Assembly: GCA_019247845.1 (NCBI GenBank) | Contig: JAFBAL010000047.1 | Location: 1-56,762, forward strand | Source: Alphaproteobacteria bacterium | GTDB lineage: Bacteria; Pseudomonadota; Alphaproteobacteria; Micropepsales; Micropepsaceae | Length of the DNA stretch: 56,762 nucleotides | Reading direction: 5' to 3' | Shown here: positions 22,091-30,954 of the stretch, piece by piece | Numbering within the stretch: position 1 is the first letter of the stretch | Layout: each line of letters begins with the position of its first letter | Position numbers and translations under genes: made by a program | Notes under the pieces: generated by a model | Seen by the model: only the letters and a program-made list of their open reading frames with translations | What the model was told of the DNA's origin: nothing | Databases searched by the model: none

Positions 22091-22999
22091 TCAACCGGCA
22101 TCGGCCCCGGTCACATAGAGGCTGCGCTCCTCGAACGAGATGAAGATGCGCAGATGCTTGAGCTCGGCCACGCCCAGGGTCAGCTCGGGCTCGCCGTAGC
22201 AGCGCTCGAATTCGGGGTTGCGCTCGGTCAGAAGCGGCTTGCCGCGCAGCCGCGAGCGGCCGTTGCAGCCGCTTGCCGGGCGGATCTGGATGCGCGCATT
22301 GGCGATGCCCAGCCCGTCCACCGTCAGGGTCTTGAAGACGTGGCTGGTCTCGTCGCCGGTCGCATAGTCCTGGCGCGCGATGTCGCCGTCCAGCGCGCCC
22401 TCGGCATCGGTGGTGAACACGGCGTCTATGTCCTTGCCTTCGAGCTGCATGGGCACGACGAAGCTCATCTGCCCGTTGGTCTCGAGCGGCGCCACCGCGA
22501 CCGGTGCGCTGCGCGTCCAATAGACCACCTGTCCCTTGCAGTGATCGCGCGAGAACAGCCTGATCTTGCCGTGGCCGAGATCGAGCTCGACATCGAACAG
22601 GTTGAGCACGTCCAGCCCCAGAAGGCCGAAGCTGCGCGGCTCGTCGTCGAGCGGCTTGGGCACGATGCCCATATGCACCTCGCCCTTGGAGCCGCCCATC
22701 TCCAGCGGCACCGAAACGCGCTGATGCACGTCCTGGCCGCCGACGTTGATGAAGACGTTCTGGTTGATGGAGTCGCGCCTGAGATCGTGGCGCTTGACGA
22801 AATCCTCGCTGACGATGGACGTGATGCCGGTCAAGGTCAGCCGCATCAGTCCGCTCTCGCCCGCCAGCGTCACCGGCACATAGGTCCGGCCGCCGATCGT
22901 GGTGACGTCGAGCGTGGCGAGCTGCTTGAGCGAACATTCGGCCGAAGCCTGCGTCGCGGCCAGCGCAAAGGCCGCGGCGAGAAGAAGTCGCGTTGTCAT
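22091..22999 (-). CDS. Exported retropepsin-like protein with degenerate active site
   Basis: A 302-residue protein with a Sec signal (MTTRLLLAAAFALAATQASA, then ECSLK). It has the two-lobed beta layout of bacterial aspartyl protease-like proteins: GGRTYVPVTLAGESGLMRLT, then LGLDVLNLFDVELDLGHGKI, and a second lobe GQMSFVVPMQLEGKDIDAVF. The expected catalytic triads DT[GS] are missing: the first position reads LTGIT, and the second reads TTDAEG where DTG would be expected. So proteolysis is unlikely and a binding or structural role is more plausible. A TTAAC site lies about 70 bases upstream of the start. Confidence 0.75.
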   Translation of the reverse strand: MTTRLLLAAAFALAATQASAECSLKQLATLDVTTIGGRTYVPVTLAGESGLMRLTLTGITSIVSEDFVKRHDLRRDSINQNVFINVGGQDVHQRVSVPLEMGGSKGEVHMGIVPKPLDDEPRSFGLLGLDVLNLFDVELDLGHGKIRLFSRDHCKGQVVYWTRSAPVAVAPLETNGQMSFVVPMQLEGKDIDAVFTTDAEGALDGDIARQDYATGDETSHVFKTLTVDGLGIANARIQIRPASGCNGRSRLRGKPLLTERNPEFERCYGEPELTLGVAELKHLRIFISFEERSLYVTGADAG

Positions 23000-23093
23000 G
23001 ACGGTCGTGCCCCAAATCCCGGCGCGAGAATAGGCGCACTGCGCGCCCCGCGCGAGTGGGATTCGGGGTTAACGCGCGACGCGCCGCGCCGGG

Positions 23094-24260
23094 CTAATTC
23101 CCCACCACCGCCCAGGTGTCGGGGAAGAAGCCGTTGAAGGCGGTACGCAGCGCCACCGAATAGGCCGCCATGTCCTCGAAGACGATGAAGTCGCCGGCGG
23201 CGATGCCCTCGGGCAGCATCAGGGGGCGCGGCAGCACGTCCAGCGTATCGCAGGTCGGGCCATAGGCGCGGAACGGCTTGTTCTCGCCGGTCACCTCCAG
23301 CGCGCGGCCCTTCTTGTCCAGCGCGAAAACCTTGTGCGCGTAGTGCGCGGTCCAGCCGGGCAAGGTGAGCTCGTCGAAGCTGCCGTATACGCCGTCGTTC
23401 AGGTACAGGCTTTCACCCTTGCGCAGCACCACCTGCACGATCAGCGACAGGCCCTCGGCGATCAGCGCGCGGCCCGGCTCGCAGAGCACCGGCGGATGCG
23501 TCGGCCCGAAGGTCGCCAGCGCCTCCTTGATGGTGTCGAAATACCAGTGATGCGGCGGCACGTCGTTGCCGGGATAGGGGGCGGGGAATCCGCCGCCCAT
23601 GTCGAGCGCGCGGATCTCGACGCCGGCCATGGTGGCGGTGCGCCGCGCCATCTCGACGGCCTGCGCGTAGGAGAACGGGGAGAGGCATTGCGAGCCGACA
23701 TGGAAGGTCAGGCAGGGCTGGGCCCCCGACGCGGCGACGCGCTTGAGCAGCGCCGCGGCATCTTCGGTCGTGGCGCCGAACTTGCTCGACAGCTCGAGCA
23801 TCGCGCCGCCCAGGGGGGTCGCGATGCGCACGAAGATGCGCGCTTTGGCGGGCGTCTTGATCTCGGCAAGCAGCTTGTCGAGCTCGAAGTCGCAATCGAC
23901 GACGAAGTCGGTGACGCCGAAGCGCTCGAACGCGGCCCTGGCCACGCCCACCTGCCGCACCGGCGCCATGAAGTGGCAATGCGCGTCGGGGAAGCGTCCC
24001 TTGATCAGCTCGATCTCGGGGAGCGAGGCGGTGTCGAAATGGCGGATGCCGCCGCCATAGACCTGGTCGAGGACCTGCGGCGCCGGATTGGCCTTGACGG
24101 CATAGAGCGTGTCGCCCGGGAACAGGTCGAGGAAGCGCCGCGCCGCCTGCTGGAAGCGGCCGGGGTGCAGCACATAGACGGGCTCGGCCGGCTTCAGCCG
24201 CTCCACGACCTCTTCGATGCCGGCGAAACGCGGCAGCTCGGCGCGCTCGGTTGCGCTCAT
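23094..24260 (-). CDS. Ornithine/lysine decarboxylase, PLP fold type III
   Basis: A 388-residue PLP enzyme that decarboxylates ornithine (to putrescine) or a related amino acid; first step of polyamine synthesis. Lys56 in YAVKANP binds PLP; FHVGSQ, DMGGGFP and EPGRALIA provide phosphate and dimer contacts; YGPTCDTLDVL contains the catalytic Cys with the adjacent Asp, as in eukaryotic-type ornithine decarboxylases. Length is normal. Minus-strand start at 24260. Distinction from lysine/ornithine dual enzymes needs a specific residue check I cannot complete here. No regulatory feature seen; a 15-base repeat array lies just upstream of the start. Confidence 0.94.
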   Translation of the reverse strand: MSATERAELPRFAGIEEVVERLKPAEPVYVLHPGRFQQAARRFLDLFPGDTLYAVKANPAPQVLDQVYGGGIRHFDTASLPEIELIKGRFPDAHCHFMAPVRQVGVARAAFERFGVTDFVVDCDFELDKLLAEIKTPAKARIFVRIATPLGGAMLELSSKFGATTEDAAALLKRVAASGAQPCLTFHVGSQCLSPFSYAQAVEMARRTATMAGVEIRALDMGGGFPAPYPGNDVPPHHWYFDTIKEALATFGPTHPPVLCEPGRALIAEGLSLIVQVVLRKGESLYLNDGVYGSFDELTLPGWTAHYAHKVFALDKKGRALEVTGENKPFRAYGPTCDTLDVLPRPLMLPEGIAAGDFIVFEDMAAYSVALRTAFNGFFPDTWAVVGN

Positions 24261-24315
24261 GACGACGCCCTCGACAGCAATGGCGCCGCCTTTTGGGCTA
24301 GGCGCAAGGGAGGGT

Positions 24316-24375
24316 CAAGGCCCAGGGAGGCAAGGCCCAGGGAAGCAAGGCCCAGGGAGGCAAGGCCTTGGGGAT
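24316..24375. repeat. Four tandem 15-bp units
   Basis: CAAGGCCCAGGGAGG starts at 24316, 24331 (one base different), 24346, and a diverged unit at 24361. The array lies between the decarboxylase start and the end of the small conserved gene, touching its stop codon. Confidence 0.9.
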
Positions 24376-24656
24376 CAGGGCCTGACGCACGACCAATCGT
24401 CGTCGGTCTCTTCGATGACCACGGTGATGTAGCAATAGCCGAGCTTGTAGTGGAAGCAGCGGCTCTTGACGCGGCCCTTCATGGGCACGTGGCGGATGTC
24501 GTCCTCGCCCGGGAAGTCGACGTAGTCGCCGACGTTGGGGATCAGCGCGAACTCGGTCTCGTCGACCTCGACGTCGACGGCGCGGTGCATGGTGGTGTTG
24601 TCGACAAGCTGGGTCTCGCCCTTGGCCAGGAAGCGGTAGTCGATGCCGTATTTCAT
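24375..24656 (-). CDS. Conserved small protein, beta-rich, unknown function
   Basis: A 93-residue protein with AAAGGA 7 bases before ATG 24656 on the minus strand. Sequence MKYGIDYRFLAKGETQLVDN is followed by strands (DVEVDETEFALIPNVGDYVDF) and a basic middle (MKGRVKSRCFHYKLGYCYIT) with two cysteines, then an acidic end. The layout suggests a small mixed beta protein possibly binding a ligand or metal, but I recognise no family. No signal peptide. It stands alone between the decarboxylase gene and the GloVer terminator. Confidence 0.7.
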   Translation of the reverse strand: MKYGIDYRFLAKGETQLVDNTTMHRAVDVEVDETEFALIPNVGDYVDFPGEDDIRHVPMKGRVKSRCFHYKLGYCYITVVIEETDDDWSCVRP

Positions 24657-24725
24657 AAGATGTCCTTTCGGCGGCTTGTTACATCGTGGCCGCCATGAAG
24701 GGCAAGTCAAGGCTGGAGCGACAGT

Positions 24726-24766
24726 AAAAAAGATACCCTCCCCCGCTTGTGAATGCGGGGGAGGGT
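24726..24766 (-). terminator. Intrinsic terminator of the GloVer gene
   Basis: A perfect 12-base stem (24735-24746 with 24755-24766) closes an 8-base loop; on the minus strand it is followed by six T (24726-24731). It is 18 bases after the stop of the GloVer-repeat gene. Confidence 0.9.
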
Positions 24767-24783
24767 TCCGGGCTTCGGATCGA

Positions 24784-26130
24784 TCAGAACGACCAGAGCA
24801 CGCCGGCAAGATTGGTGGCGTCGCCGCCGCCCTGGGTCGCGCCGTAGAGAGTCGTGCCGTCCCACACCGGCGTCGAAATCGGCGTCTCGCCGTTGCCGCA
24901 TCCCCCGGTGCAGAAGCTGGCGAGCACCGAATAGGCGCCGGCGCTCGTGATCTTGTAGAGCGTGCCGCCGCCCGGGAAGCCGCCGGCGCCGGTGCCGCCG
25001 TTCGAGGTCACGCCGTAGAAGTTCCCCGAGGCGTCTTCGACCGGGTTGGTGGTCGCGGCCGGGATATAGCCGTCGGTGCAGTTCGCGGCGGTGCAGAAGT
25101 TGTGGATCACGGTCAGGCACCAGAACGTCGCGACGCCGCCTTCGGTGCAGCCGCCGGGATTGTCGAGCTTGAAGAAGGTGCCGCCGCCCGACGGGTTGAT
25201 GCCGTTGCCGCCGAGCTCGGCCGCGGCGTAGATGTTGCCGCTGCCGTCCATGATGAGGCCCGTGGGCAGATTGCCGTCCGGGCATTTGGCGACGGCGGTC
25301 CAGCACATGTTGTAGACCGCGGTCTCGGTCCAGGCATTGGTCCACTGGTTCATGCCGGGGGTGAGCTCGAAGACGAAGCCCTTGCTCGCCGACCCGCCGT
25401 GCAGCGTGGTGCCGAAGATGTTGTTGGAGCCGTCCATCCACATGCTCGAGGTCGGGTTCTGGCCGTCGGTGGTCGCGCCGGCGAAGTCGTGGATGACCTT
25501 CTCCGACCACACGCCGCCGGAAAGCTGCAGCGCGAAGACCGCGCCGTGATCGTTGGCGCCGCCGATGAAGGTGTTGCCGAACAGAAGCGAGGTGCCGTCG
25601 TATTGCGAGCCGCCGGCCTGGCCCGCATAGGTCAGTCCCGCGCGCGGGCTGTCGCCGTCGGTGCAGATCGAGCCCGAGGTGGTGGTGCAGAAGCTGTAGA
25701 TCGTCGTGATCGTCCAGCCGCCGCCGCCGCCCGGCGCATTGAGCTTGTAGACGCCGCCATGGCCGTGCGCGCCGCCCAGCTTGGCGGTGCCGTAGAGATT
25801 GCCGCCGGTGTCCTCGATCAGCGCGCCTTCGGGCGAGTACAGGTTGGTGCCCGTCGAGGCGAAGTCGAAGATGTCGGCATAGTTGGTGTTGCTGACGTTG
25901 TAGCGATAGACCGTGCCGACGCCGTTGGCGCCGCCGCCTTCGGTCGTGCCGTACAGCTTGTTGCCGTCCTTCACCGGCGCGCCGGCGGGGAATTCCCCGT
26001 CCTGGGTGCCGGTACAGGTGGCGGACGGACAGAAGGTATGAAGCACCGTCAGCGCGGCCGAAGCGGCGGTCGCCGTCAGCAGCCCTGCGGTCAATGCGAG
26101 TGCGAAGCCAATCTTGTTCCCGTTGTGCAT
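24784..26130 (-). CDS. GloVer-repeat secreted protein
   Basis: A 448-residue secreted protein with signal peptide (MHNGNKIGFALALTAGLLTA, cleavage near ASA). It is built from about seven repeats of the type DGxxLYGTTxxGGxxxxGTVYRL, for example KLYGTTEGGGANGVGTVYRY, NLYGTAKLGGAHGHGGVYKL, NIFGTTLHGGSASKGFVFEL and NFYGVTSNGGTG; this matches the GloVer tandem-repeat family, probably a beta-propeller-like surface or secreted domain. Most repeats carry a pair of cysteines (for example CTGTQDGE, CTDGDSP). No C-terminal anchor is visible, so it is presumably released or bound by other means. Terminator follows; 356 bases upstream hold no gene. Confidence 0.88.
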   Translation of the reverse strand: MHNGNKIGFALALTAGLLTATAASAALTVLHTFCPSATCTGTQDGEFPAGAPVKDGNKLYGTTEGGGANGVGTVYRYNVSNTNYADIFDFASTGTNLYSPEGALIEDTGGNLYGTAKLGGAHGHGGVYKLNAPGGGGGWTITTIYSFCTTTSGSICTDGDSPRAGLTYAGQAGGSQYDGTSLLFGNTFIGGANDHGAVFALQLSGGVWSEKVIHDFAGATTDGQNPTSSMWMDGSNNIFGTTLHGGSASKGFVFELTPGMNQWTNAWTETAVYNMCWTAVAKCPDGNLPTGLIMDGSGNIYAAAELGGNGINPSGGGTFFKLDNPGGCTEGGVATFWCLTVIHNFCTAANCTDGYIPAATTNPVEDASGNFYGVTSNGGTGAGGFPGGGTLYKITSAGAYSVLASFCTGGCGNGETPISTPVWDGTTLYGATQGGGDATNLAGVLWSF

Positions 26131-26401
26131 GATGCTCTCCGTTGGTTGGACTCGAACCTAGGTAGCATCCCCTCGATTTCCACTATGAAGCGAGTTAGCG
26201 CGAAGGCAAGTTACGAAGCGCGGCCGGCGGCAAAAGTGATAAGCGTGGCGCGCGCATGAAGACGCGGTGACGCCTCTCTGTTTATTCGAAGTTTGCGAAA
26301 ACAATCGCTATGATCGCGCGATGGGATACGGGTTCGAAGCCGCTTTGAGCGGAGCGATCTTGTGCGGTGCCGCGTCGCTGCAGCTGGCTTTGCCGCAGGG
26401 C
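26131..26401. other. Gene-free region upstream of the GloVer gene
   Basis: I see no convincing gene in this stretch. It must contain the promoter of the minus-strand GloVer gene (start 26130). The part nearest 26145-26310 is AT-richer than its surroundings and holds GAACCTAGGTAG and TTTATTCGAAG type segments, but no clear -35/-10 pair could be settled. The region ends at the tandem array at 26402. Confidence 0.6.
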
Positions 26402-26484
26402 GACCTTTGACCCGCGCGCGCAGGCGCGCCGACCTTTGACCCGCGCGCAAGCGCGCCGACATTTGACCCGCGCATGGCGCGCTG
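26402..26484. repeat. Three tandem 27-29 bp units with internal palindrome
   Basis: Units start at 26402, 26431 and 26458 and share GACCTTTGACCCGCGC followed by GCGC-rich palindromic ends such as GCGCGC-A-GGCGCG; a fourth, partial copy overlaps the DUF934 stop codon. Lengths vary (29, 27, 27). Confidence 0.85.
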
Positions 26485-26486
26485 GC

Positions 26487-26975
26487 TTAACCCGCGCGCA
26501 GGTCGCGGATGGTGCGGCGCCCGTCGGCCGAGGGCTGATAGACGTTCGTCATCTCGGCCAGCGCGCGGCGGAAATCGTCGAGCGCGAAGTCCTGGCGCAC
26601 CTCGAAGGCGTCGAAGCCGGTGCGCGCCATGGAGGCGAGCTGGTCGTAGAGGAAATCGCCCGTCGCGCGGATCTCGCCCTTGAAGGCGAAACGCGTGCGC
26701 AGCATCCGCGCCCAGGAGAACGGCCGCCCGTCGCGGAACCTGGGGAATTCGAGCACCACCGCGGCGATGCGCGGCAGGTCGGCCTTCAGGACTTGCGGGT
26801 TCTCGCTCGAGGCCAGGCGCACGCCGACGGGAAGGCCGCGCGCGAACAAGGTCTCCTTCTCGCCCTGGAAGCGCGCCAAGGTGACGATCGCGCCCTTCTC
26901 GTCCGGATAGGCCTTGCCGTCGGGGACGAAGAAGAACGGGTCGTCGACGAACTGGCCTCCTCTAATAAGCGGCAT
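26487..26975 (-). CDS. DUF934 sulfite-reduction accessory protein
   Basis: A 162-residue protein of the DUF934 family, the usual neighbour of the assimilatory sulfite reductase in alphaproteobacteria. It has the family layout: PLIRGGQFVDDPFFFVPDGK start, ARGLPVGVRLASSENP, LPRIAAVVLEFPRFRDGRPF and RTRFAFKGEIRATGDFLYDQ. Role in sulfite reductase assembly or activity is inferred from genetics-free context; no catalytic motif. Start at ATG 26975 overlaps the reductase stop by 14 bases. The 3' end meets the tandem array. No gene for PAPS reductase follows in this window, although the order DUF2849-cysI-DUF934-cysH is common. Confidence 0.9.
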   Translation of the reverse strand: MPLIRGGQFVDDPFFFVPDGKAYPDEKGAIVTLARFQGEKETLFARGLPVGVRLASSENPQVLKADLPRIAAVVLEFPRFRDGRPFSWARMLRTRFAFKGEIRATGDFLYDQLASMARTGFDAFEVRQDFALDDFRRALAEMTNVYQPSADGRRTIRDLRAG

Positions 26976-28644
26976 GGAGGTCCTGCCCGTATGCGACGTT
27001 CTTGAACGGCACGATGCCGACGCGGCGATAGGTGTCGAGGAAGCGCTCGTCCGGTCCCTGGCGCAGGGTGAGATAGGCCTCGACGACGCGCTCGACGGCA
27101 TCGGCGATCTCGTCCTTGCCGAAGCCCGGGCCCAGGATCTCGCCGATGCTCGCATCCTCGGCGCCCGAGCCGCCGAGCTGGAGCTGGTAGAACTCCACGC
27201 CCTTCTTGTCGACGCCCAATATGCCGATGTGACCGGCGTGATGGTGGCCGCAGGCATTGATGCAGCCGCTGATCTTGATCTTGAGCTCGCCGATATGGTG
27301 CTGGCGGTCGAGATCGGCGAAGCGCTCGGCGATCTTCTGCGCGATGGGGATCGAGCGCGCGTTGGCGAGATCGCAATAGTCGAGGCCGGGGCAGGCGATG
27401 ATGTCGGTGATGAGGCCGGCGTTCGGCGTGGCAAGCCCAAGCTCCGTCAGCCGCGCATGGATGGCGGGAAGGTCCTTCCTGCGCACGTGCGGCAGCACCA
27501 GGTTCTGCTCGTGGCTGACGCGGATTTCCGCCATGCCGTGCTCATCCATGAGGTCCGCGAGCGCATCCATCTGTTCGGCCGTCGCGTCGCCCGGCACGCC
27601 GCCGATGGGTTTCAGCGAGATCGTGACGATGCAATAGCCCTTGGCGCGATGCGGATGCACGTTGGTCGCCAGGAAGTCGGGATCGACGCCGGGGATATCG
27701 CGCGGCATGCCGTCCGCCCCGTCCGCCGGATCGTCGGGCAGGTCCTCGAACTCGGGCGGCGCGAAATAGGCGTCGATGCGCGCCAGCTCTTCCGCCGGCA
27801 CGGTCAGGGTGCCGCTCGTCCTGATCTCCTCGAACTCGACCGCCACCTGGCGGCGCATCTCGTCGGCGCCCAGCGCGTTGGCCAATATCTTGATGCGCGC
27901 CTTGAACAGGTTGTCGCGCCGGCCCTGCTCGTTGTAGACGCGCATCACCGCTTCGAGGAAGCTCAAGATGTCGGGCTTGGCGACGAAGTCGCTCACGACG
28001 TAGCCGACATAGGGCGTGCGTCCCATGCCGCCGCCGACATAGACGCGGTAGCCCGTTTCGCCCGCGCCGTTGCGCACGATCTCGACCGCCATGTCGTGGA
28101 ACTTGAGCGCGGCGCGGTCATGGGCGGCGCCCGACACCGCGATCTTGAACTTGCGCGGCAGGAAGCTGAACTCGGGATGCAGCGACGACCACTGGCGGAT
28201 GATCTCGGCGATGGGCCGCGGATCCTCGATCTCGTCCGCCGCCGCGCCCGCGAAATGATCGGCGGTGACGTTGCGGATGCAGTTGCCGCTGGTCTGGATC
28301 GCGTGCATCTCGACGGTGGCGAGATCGGCCAATATGTCGGGCACGTCGACGAGGCGCGGCCAGTTGAACTGGATGTTCTGCCGCGTGGTGAAGTGGCCAT
28401 AGCCCTTGTCGTACTTGCGCGCGACATGGGCGAGCATCCGCAGCTGCTTGGGCGAAAGCGTGCCGTAGGGCACCGCGACGCGCAGCATATAGGCATGGAG
28501 CTGGAGATAGAGGCCGTTCATCAGCCGCAGAGGCTTGAACTGGTCCTCGGTCAGCTCGCCTGTCAGCCGGCGCGCGACCTGACCGCGGAACTGCTCCACG
28601 CGCTCGGCGACGAAGCGTGCGTCGAACTCGTCATATCGATACAT
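26962..28644 (-). CDS. cysI: Sulfite/nitrite reductase, siroheme type
   Basis: A 560-residue hemoprotein that reduces sulfite (or nitrite) to sulfide (or ammonia). The four cysteines that bind the siroheme-linked Fe4S4 cluster are present: ACPGLDYCDLANAR gives the C-x5-C pair and SGCINACGHHHAGHI gives the C-x3-C pair near residues 400-460. The N-terminus (MYRYDEFDARFVAERV) and the FTTRQNIQFNW and SGNCIRNVTADHFAG segments fit the ferredoxin- or NADPH-dependent sulfite reductase group. Neighbours DUF2849 (upstream, 14-base overlap) and DUF934 (downstream, 14-base overlap) support assimilatory sulfite rather than nitrite reduction. Translation is coupled across all three genes. Confidence 0.94.
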   Translation of the reverse strand: MYRYDEFDARFVAERVEQFRGQVARRLTGELTEDQFKPLRLMNGLYLQLHAYMLRVAVPYGTLSPKQLRMLAHVARKYDKGYGHFTTRQNIQFNWPRLVDVPDILADLATVEMHAIQTSGNCIRNVTADHFAGAAADEIEDPRPIAEIIRQWSSLHPEFSFLPRKFKIAVSGAAHDRAALKFHDMAVEIVRNGAGETGYRVYVGGGMGRTPYVGYVVSDFVAKPDILSFLEAVMRVYNEQGRRDNLFKARIKILANALGADEMRRQVAVEFEEIRTSGTLTVPAEELARIDAYFAPPEFEDLPDDPADGADGMPRDIPGVDPDFLATNVHPHRAKGYCIVTISLKPIGGVPGDATAEQMDALADLMDEHGMAEIRVSHEQNLVLPHVRRKDLPAIHARLTELGLATPNAGLITDIIACPGLDYCDLANARSIPIAQKIAERFADLDRQHHIGELKIKISGCINACGHHHAGHIGILGVDKKGVEFYQLQLGGSGAEDASIGEILGPGFGKDEIADAVERVVEAYLTLRQGPDERFLDTYRRVGIVPFKNVAYGQDLHAAY

Positions 28645-28972
28645 TGTAGGGATCCTCGGGCACCGGGGGCACCGGCGCCGCCGCCTGCTTGCCGCCGTCT
28701 TTACGCAAGATGGGGTCGCGAACGCTGGGCCCGCGCGCGCGGATGATCTCGCGCTCCTTCACGGGCGTTCCGTCGGGCTGCACGTCGAAGAGATAGGTGC
28801 CGACCACCTCGTTGCGCGCGACGAAGCTCTGCGCCGCGGCGAGCGCAGCATCGGCCGCGGCCGGATCGGCATGGACCTCGCCCTCGGCCAGCGTCTCGAC
28901 CCAGCCGCCGCCACGCCAATAGAGCACGGCCCCGTCGCGCAGTCGGTTCGCGGTGAGCATCTGCCTGGCCAT
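28631..28972 (-). CDS. DUF2849 family protein
   Basis: A 113-residue protein at the head of the sulfite-reductase operon. The opening MARQMLTANRLRDGAVLYWRGGGWVETLAE is the DUF2849 hallmark; the rest is an amphipathic helical stretch and a Pro tail. Its stop lies 14 bases inside cysI, giving coupled translation. Function unknown but always next to cysI, so a role in electron transfer or siroheme handling is plausible. No membrane segment. The promoter would be in the 146 bases upstream, shared with the divergent TPR operon. Confidence 0.9.
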   Translation of the reverse strand: MARQMLTANRLRDGAVLYWRGGGWVETLAEGEVHADPAAADAALAAAQSFVARNEVVGTYLFDVQPDGTPVKEREIIRARGPSVRDPILRKDGGKQAAAPVPPVPEDPYNVSI

Positions 28973-29118
28973 GGGAATAGGTCACACTTCCCGGGGCGCG
29001 TTTCAAGCCTTCACAGAAGTTTTTTGTTCTTTACCCAGAAGTACAAATTTCGAATGTGCTAAATACCATAGCCAATCCGTCGATTTTCCGCGAAGAATCA
29101 GGGCGTTGCGGGGGACCC

Positions 29119-30954
29119 ATGGAAGACGACGCACACAATTCCGACATGCCGGCCCAGGTGGCGCTGGGCCAGGACAGCCCCCACGCCAAGGCCTATCTGG
29201 AAGAGCACACCAGGCTCACCCGCCTGCAGATCGCCCAGCATGAGGAAGAGAACGCGACGCGGCGGCGCCTGCTCAAGCTCGAGCACGCCAGCGCGATCTT
29301 CAAGCTCGCGCTCGAGGTCGCCGCCGGGCTCGTCGCCACCGTGGTGGTGATCGCGCTCGCCGCGATGATGTGGAACGCGGCGAACGATCAGGGGCTGGTC
29401 GTCGAATCCTTTTCGGTGCCGCCCGACCTCGCCGGCCGCGGGCTCACCGGCGAGGTGATGGCGGCCAGGCTGCTCGACCGGCTGTCGGCGATGCAGCAGC
29501 AGACCCAGTCCAGCCGCGCGCCGTCGAGCTACGAGAACAACTGGGGCAACGACATCAAGCTGCAGATCCCCGACACCGGCGTGTCGATCGGCGAGTTCAA
29601 CCGCTCGCTGCACGCCTGGCTCGGCCATCAGACGCGCATCACCGGCGAGGTCTATCGCACGACGTCGGGGCTCGCGGTGACCGCGCGCGTCGGCCACGAC
29701 ACCAGCCCGACCTACAAGGGCTCCGATGCCGACCTCGACCAGCTGGTGCAGCAGGCGGCCGAGTCGGTCTATCGCGCCACCCAGCCGTATCGCTACGCCG
29801 TCTACCTGAACAATGCCGGGCGCATCGAGGAGTCCGAGGTCGTCTACAACCAGCTCGTCGCCGGCGGCTCGTCGCAGGACCGCGCCTGGGCGCTCGTCGG
29901 GCTCGAGAACCTCTATGTCGCGCGCGGCGACGACGCGCGCGGGCTGGAGATGCTGAAGCAGGCGCTCGGGATCCGCCCCAATTTCCTGATGGCGTGGTTC
30001 AACATCGCGAATACGGAAAGCCAGCTCCAGCACGACGAAGCGGCGCTCGCGGCCCAGCGCAAGGTCGTGGCCCTGCTGCGCGGACGCAAGGACGAGGACA
30101 TCGTGCCGGACTCCAACGTCCTCGACCTCGATGCGAACGAGGCGGCGCTCGCGGGCGAGGTCGGCGATCTCCGGCGCCAGATCGCGTTCTATGCCCGCGC
30201 GGAAGGCAAGCCCGATTTCAACGGCCAGCTCGAGCAGGCGCGCCAGAACACCGCCTTCGCCTATGCGCAGCTGCACGACCGCAAGGCGGCGGACGACGTC
30301 TTCAGCCGCCTGCCGCCGCCGTCGAACCAGCAGACCGCGCTCAGCCGCCGCGGCAATCGCGACTTCGGCCAGCTGCTGCTCGGCCATCCCGAGACCCTCC
30401 TCAAGGACATGCCGCAGTTCGACGTGGCGCTGCGCAACTTCGACGGGCCGCGGCGGCGCCAGTTCTGGCCGGTCGCGGCGCTGGCGCATGCGATGGCCGG
30501 CGACTTCAGGACCGCGCATGCCCTGATCGACAAGACCCCGGCCGACTGCACGCTGTGCCTGCGCGCGCGCGGCCGCATCGACATGCTCGAGAAGAACTGG
30601 GCCGGCGCCGACGCCTGGTTCGCGCGCGCCGCCCGCGACGCGCCGAGCTCGCCTCTGGTGTGGACCGACTGGGGCCAGATGCTGCTCGCCAAGGGCGACG
30701 CGGCGGGCGCCATCGCGAAGTTCGAGACGGCGCATGAGAAGGGTCCCCACTTCGCCGATCCGCTCGAAGGCTGGGGCGAGGCGCTGATGATGCGCAACCG
30801 CTCCGACCTCGCGCTCGCGAAGTTCGAGGCCGCCGCGCACGAGGCGCCGAACTGGAAGCGGCTGCACGCGAAATGGAGCGAGGCGCTCGGCTATCTGGGA
30901 CGCAAGGACGAGGCGGCGAAGCAGCGCGCGCTCGCAAGGAGCCTCGATGGCTGA
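29119..30954 (+). CDS. Membrane-anchored TPR protein, first of a tandem pair
   Basis: A 611-residue protein. Residues 1-60 form a charged cytoplasmic segment with a coiled-coil pattern, 67-86 a single membrane helix (EVAAGLVATVVVIALAAMMW), and the remainder is periplasmic: a beta-ish region including FSVPPDLAGRGLTGEVMAARLLDRLSAMQ (residues 96-124, partial quote), then TPR-type helical repeats such as LVGLENLYVARGDDARGLEMLKQAL and ending LEGWGEALMMRNRSDLALAKFEAA. A C-x2-C pair (DCTLC) sits in the repeats. Start ATG 29119 (GGGGGA upstream) is preferred to ATG 29056. A paralogue follows immediately. Function unknown; possibly scaffold in the periplasm. Confidence 0.82.
   Translation: MEDDAHNSDMPAQVALGQDSPHAKAYLEEHTRLTRLQIAQHEEENATRRRLLKLEHASAIFKLALEVAAGLVATVVVIALAAMMWNAANDQGLVVESFSVPPDLAGRGLTGEVMAARLLDRLSAMQQQTQSSRAPSSYENNWGNDIKLQIPDTGVSIGEFNRSLHAWLGHQTRITGEVYRTTSGLAVTARVGHDTSPTYKGSDADLDQLVQQAAESVYRATQPYRYAVYLNNAGRIEESEVVYNQLVAGGSSQDRAWALVGLENLYVARGDDARGLEMLKQALGIRPNFLMAWFNIANTESQLQHDEAALAAQRKVVALLRGRKDEDIVPDSNVLDLDANEAALAGEVGDLRRQIAFYARAEGKPDFNGQLEQARQNTAFAYAQLHDRKAADDVFSRLPPPSNQQTALSRRGNRDFGQLLLGHPETLLKDMPQFDVALRNFDGPRRRQFWPVAALAHAMAGDFRTAHALIDKTPADCTLCLRARGRIDMLEKNWAGADAWFARAARDAPSSPLVWTDWGQMLLAKGDAAGAIAKFETAHEKGPHFADPLEGWGEALMMRNRSDLALAKFEAAAHEAPNWKRLHAKWSEALGYLGRKDEAAKQRALARSLDG

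Noticed and set aside
24735..24766. Fifth copy of the REP-like palindrome (contains GAATGCGGG)
   Set aside because: Stem sequence and loop differ and a T run follows on the minus strand, so it is a terminator rather than a member of the family.
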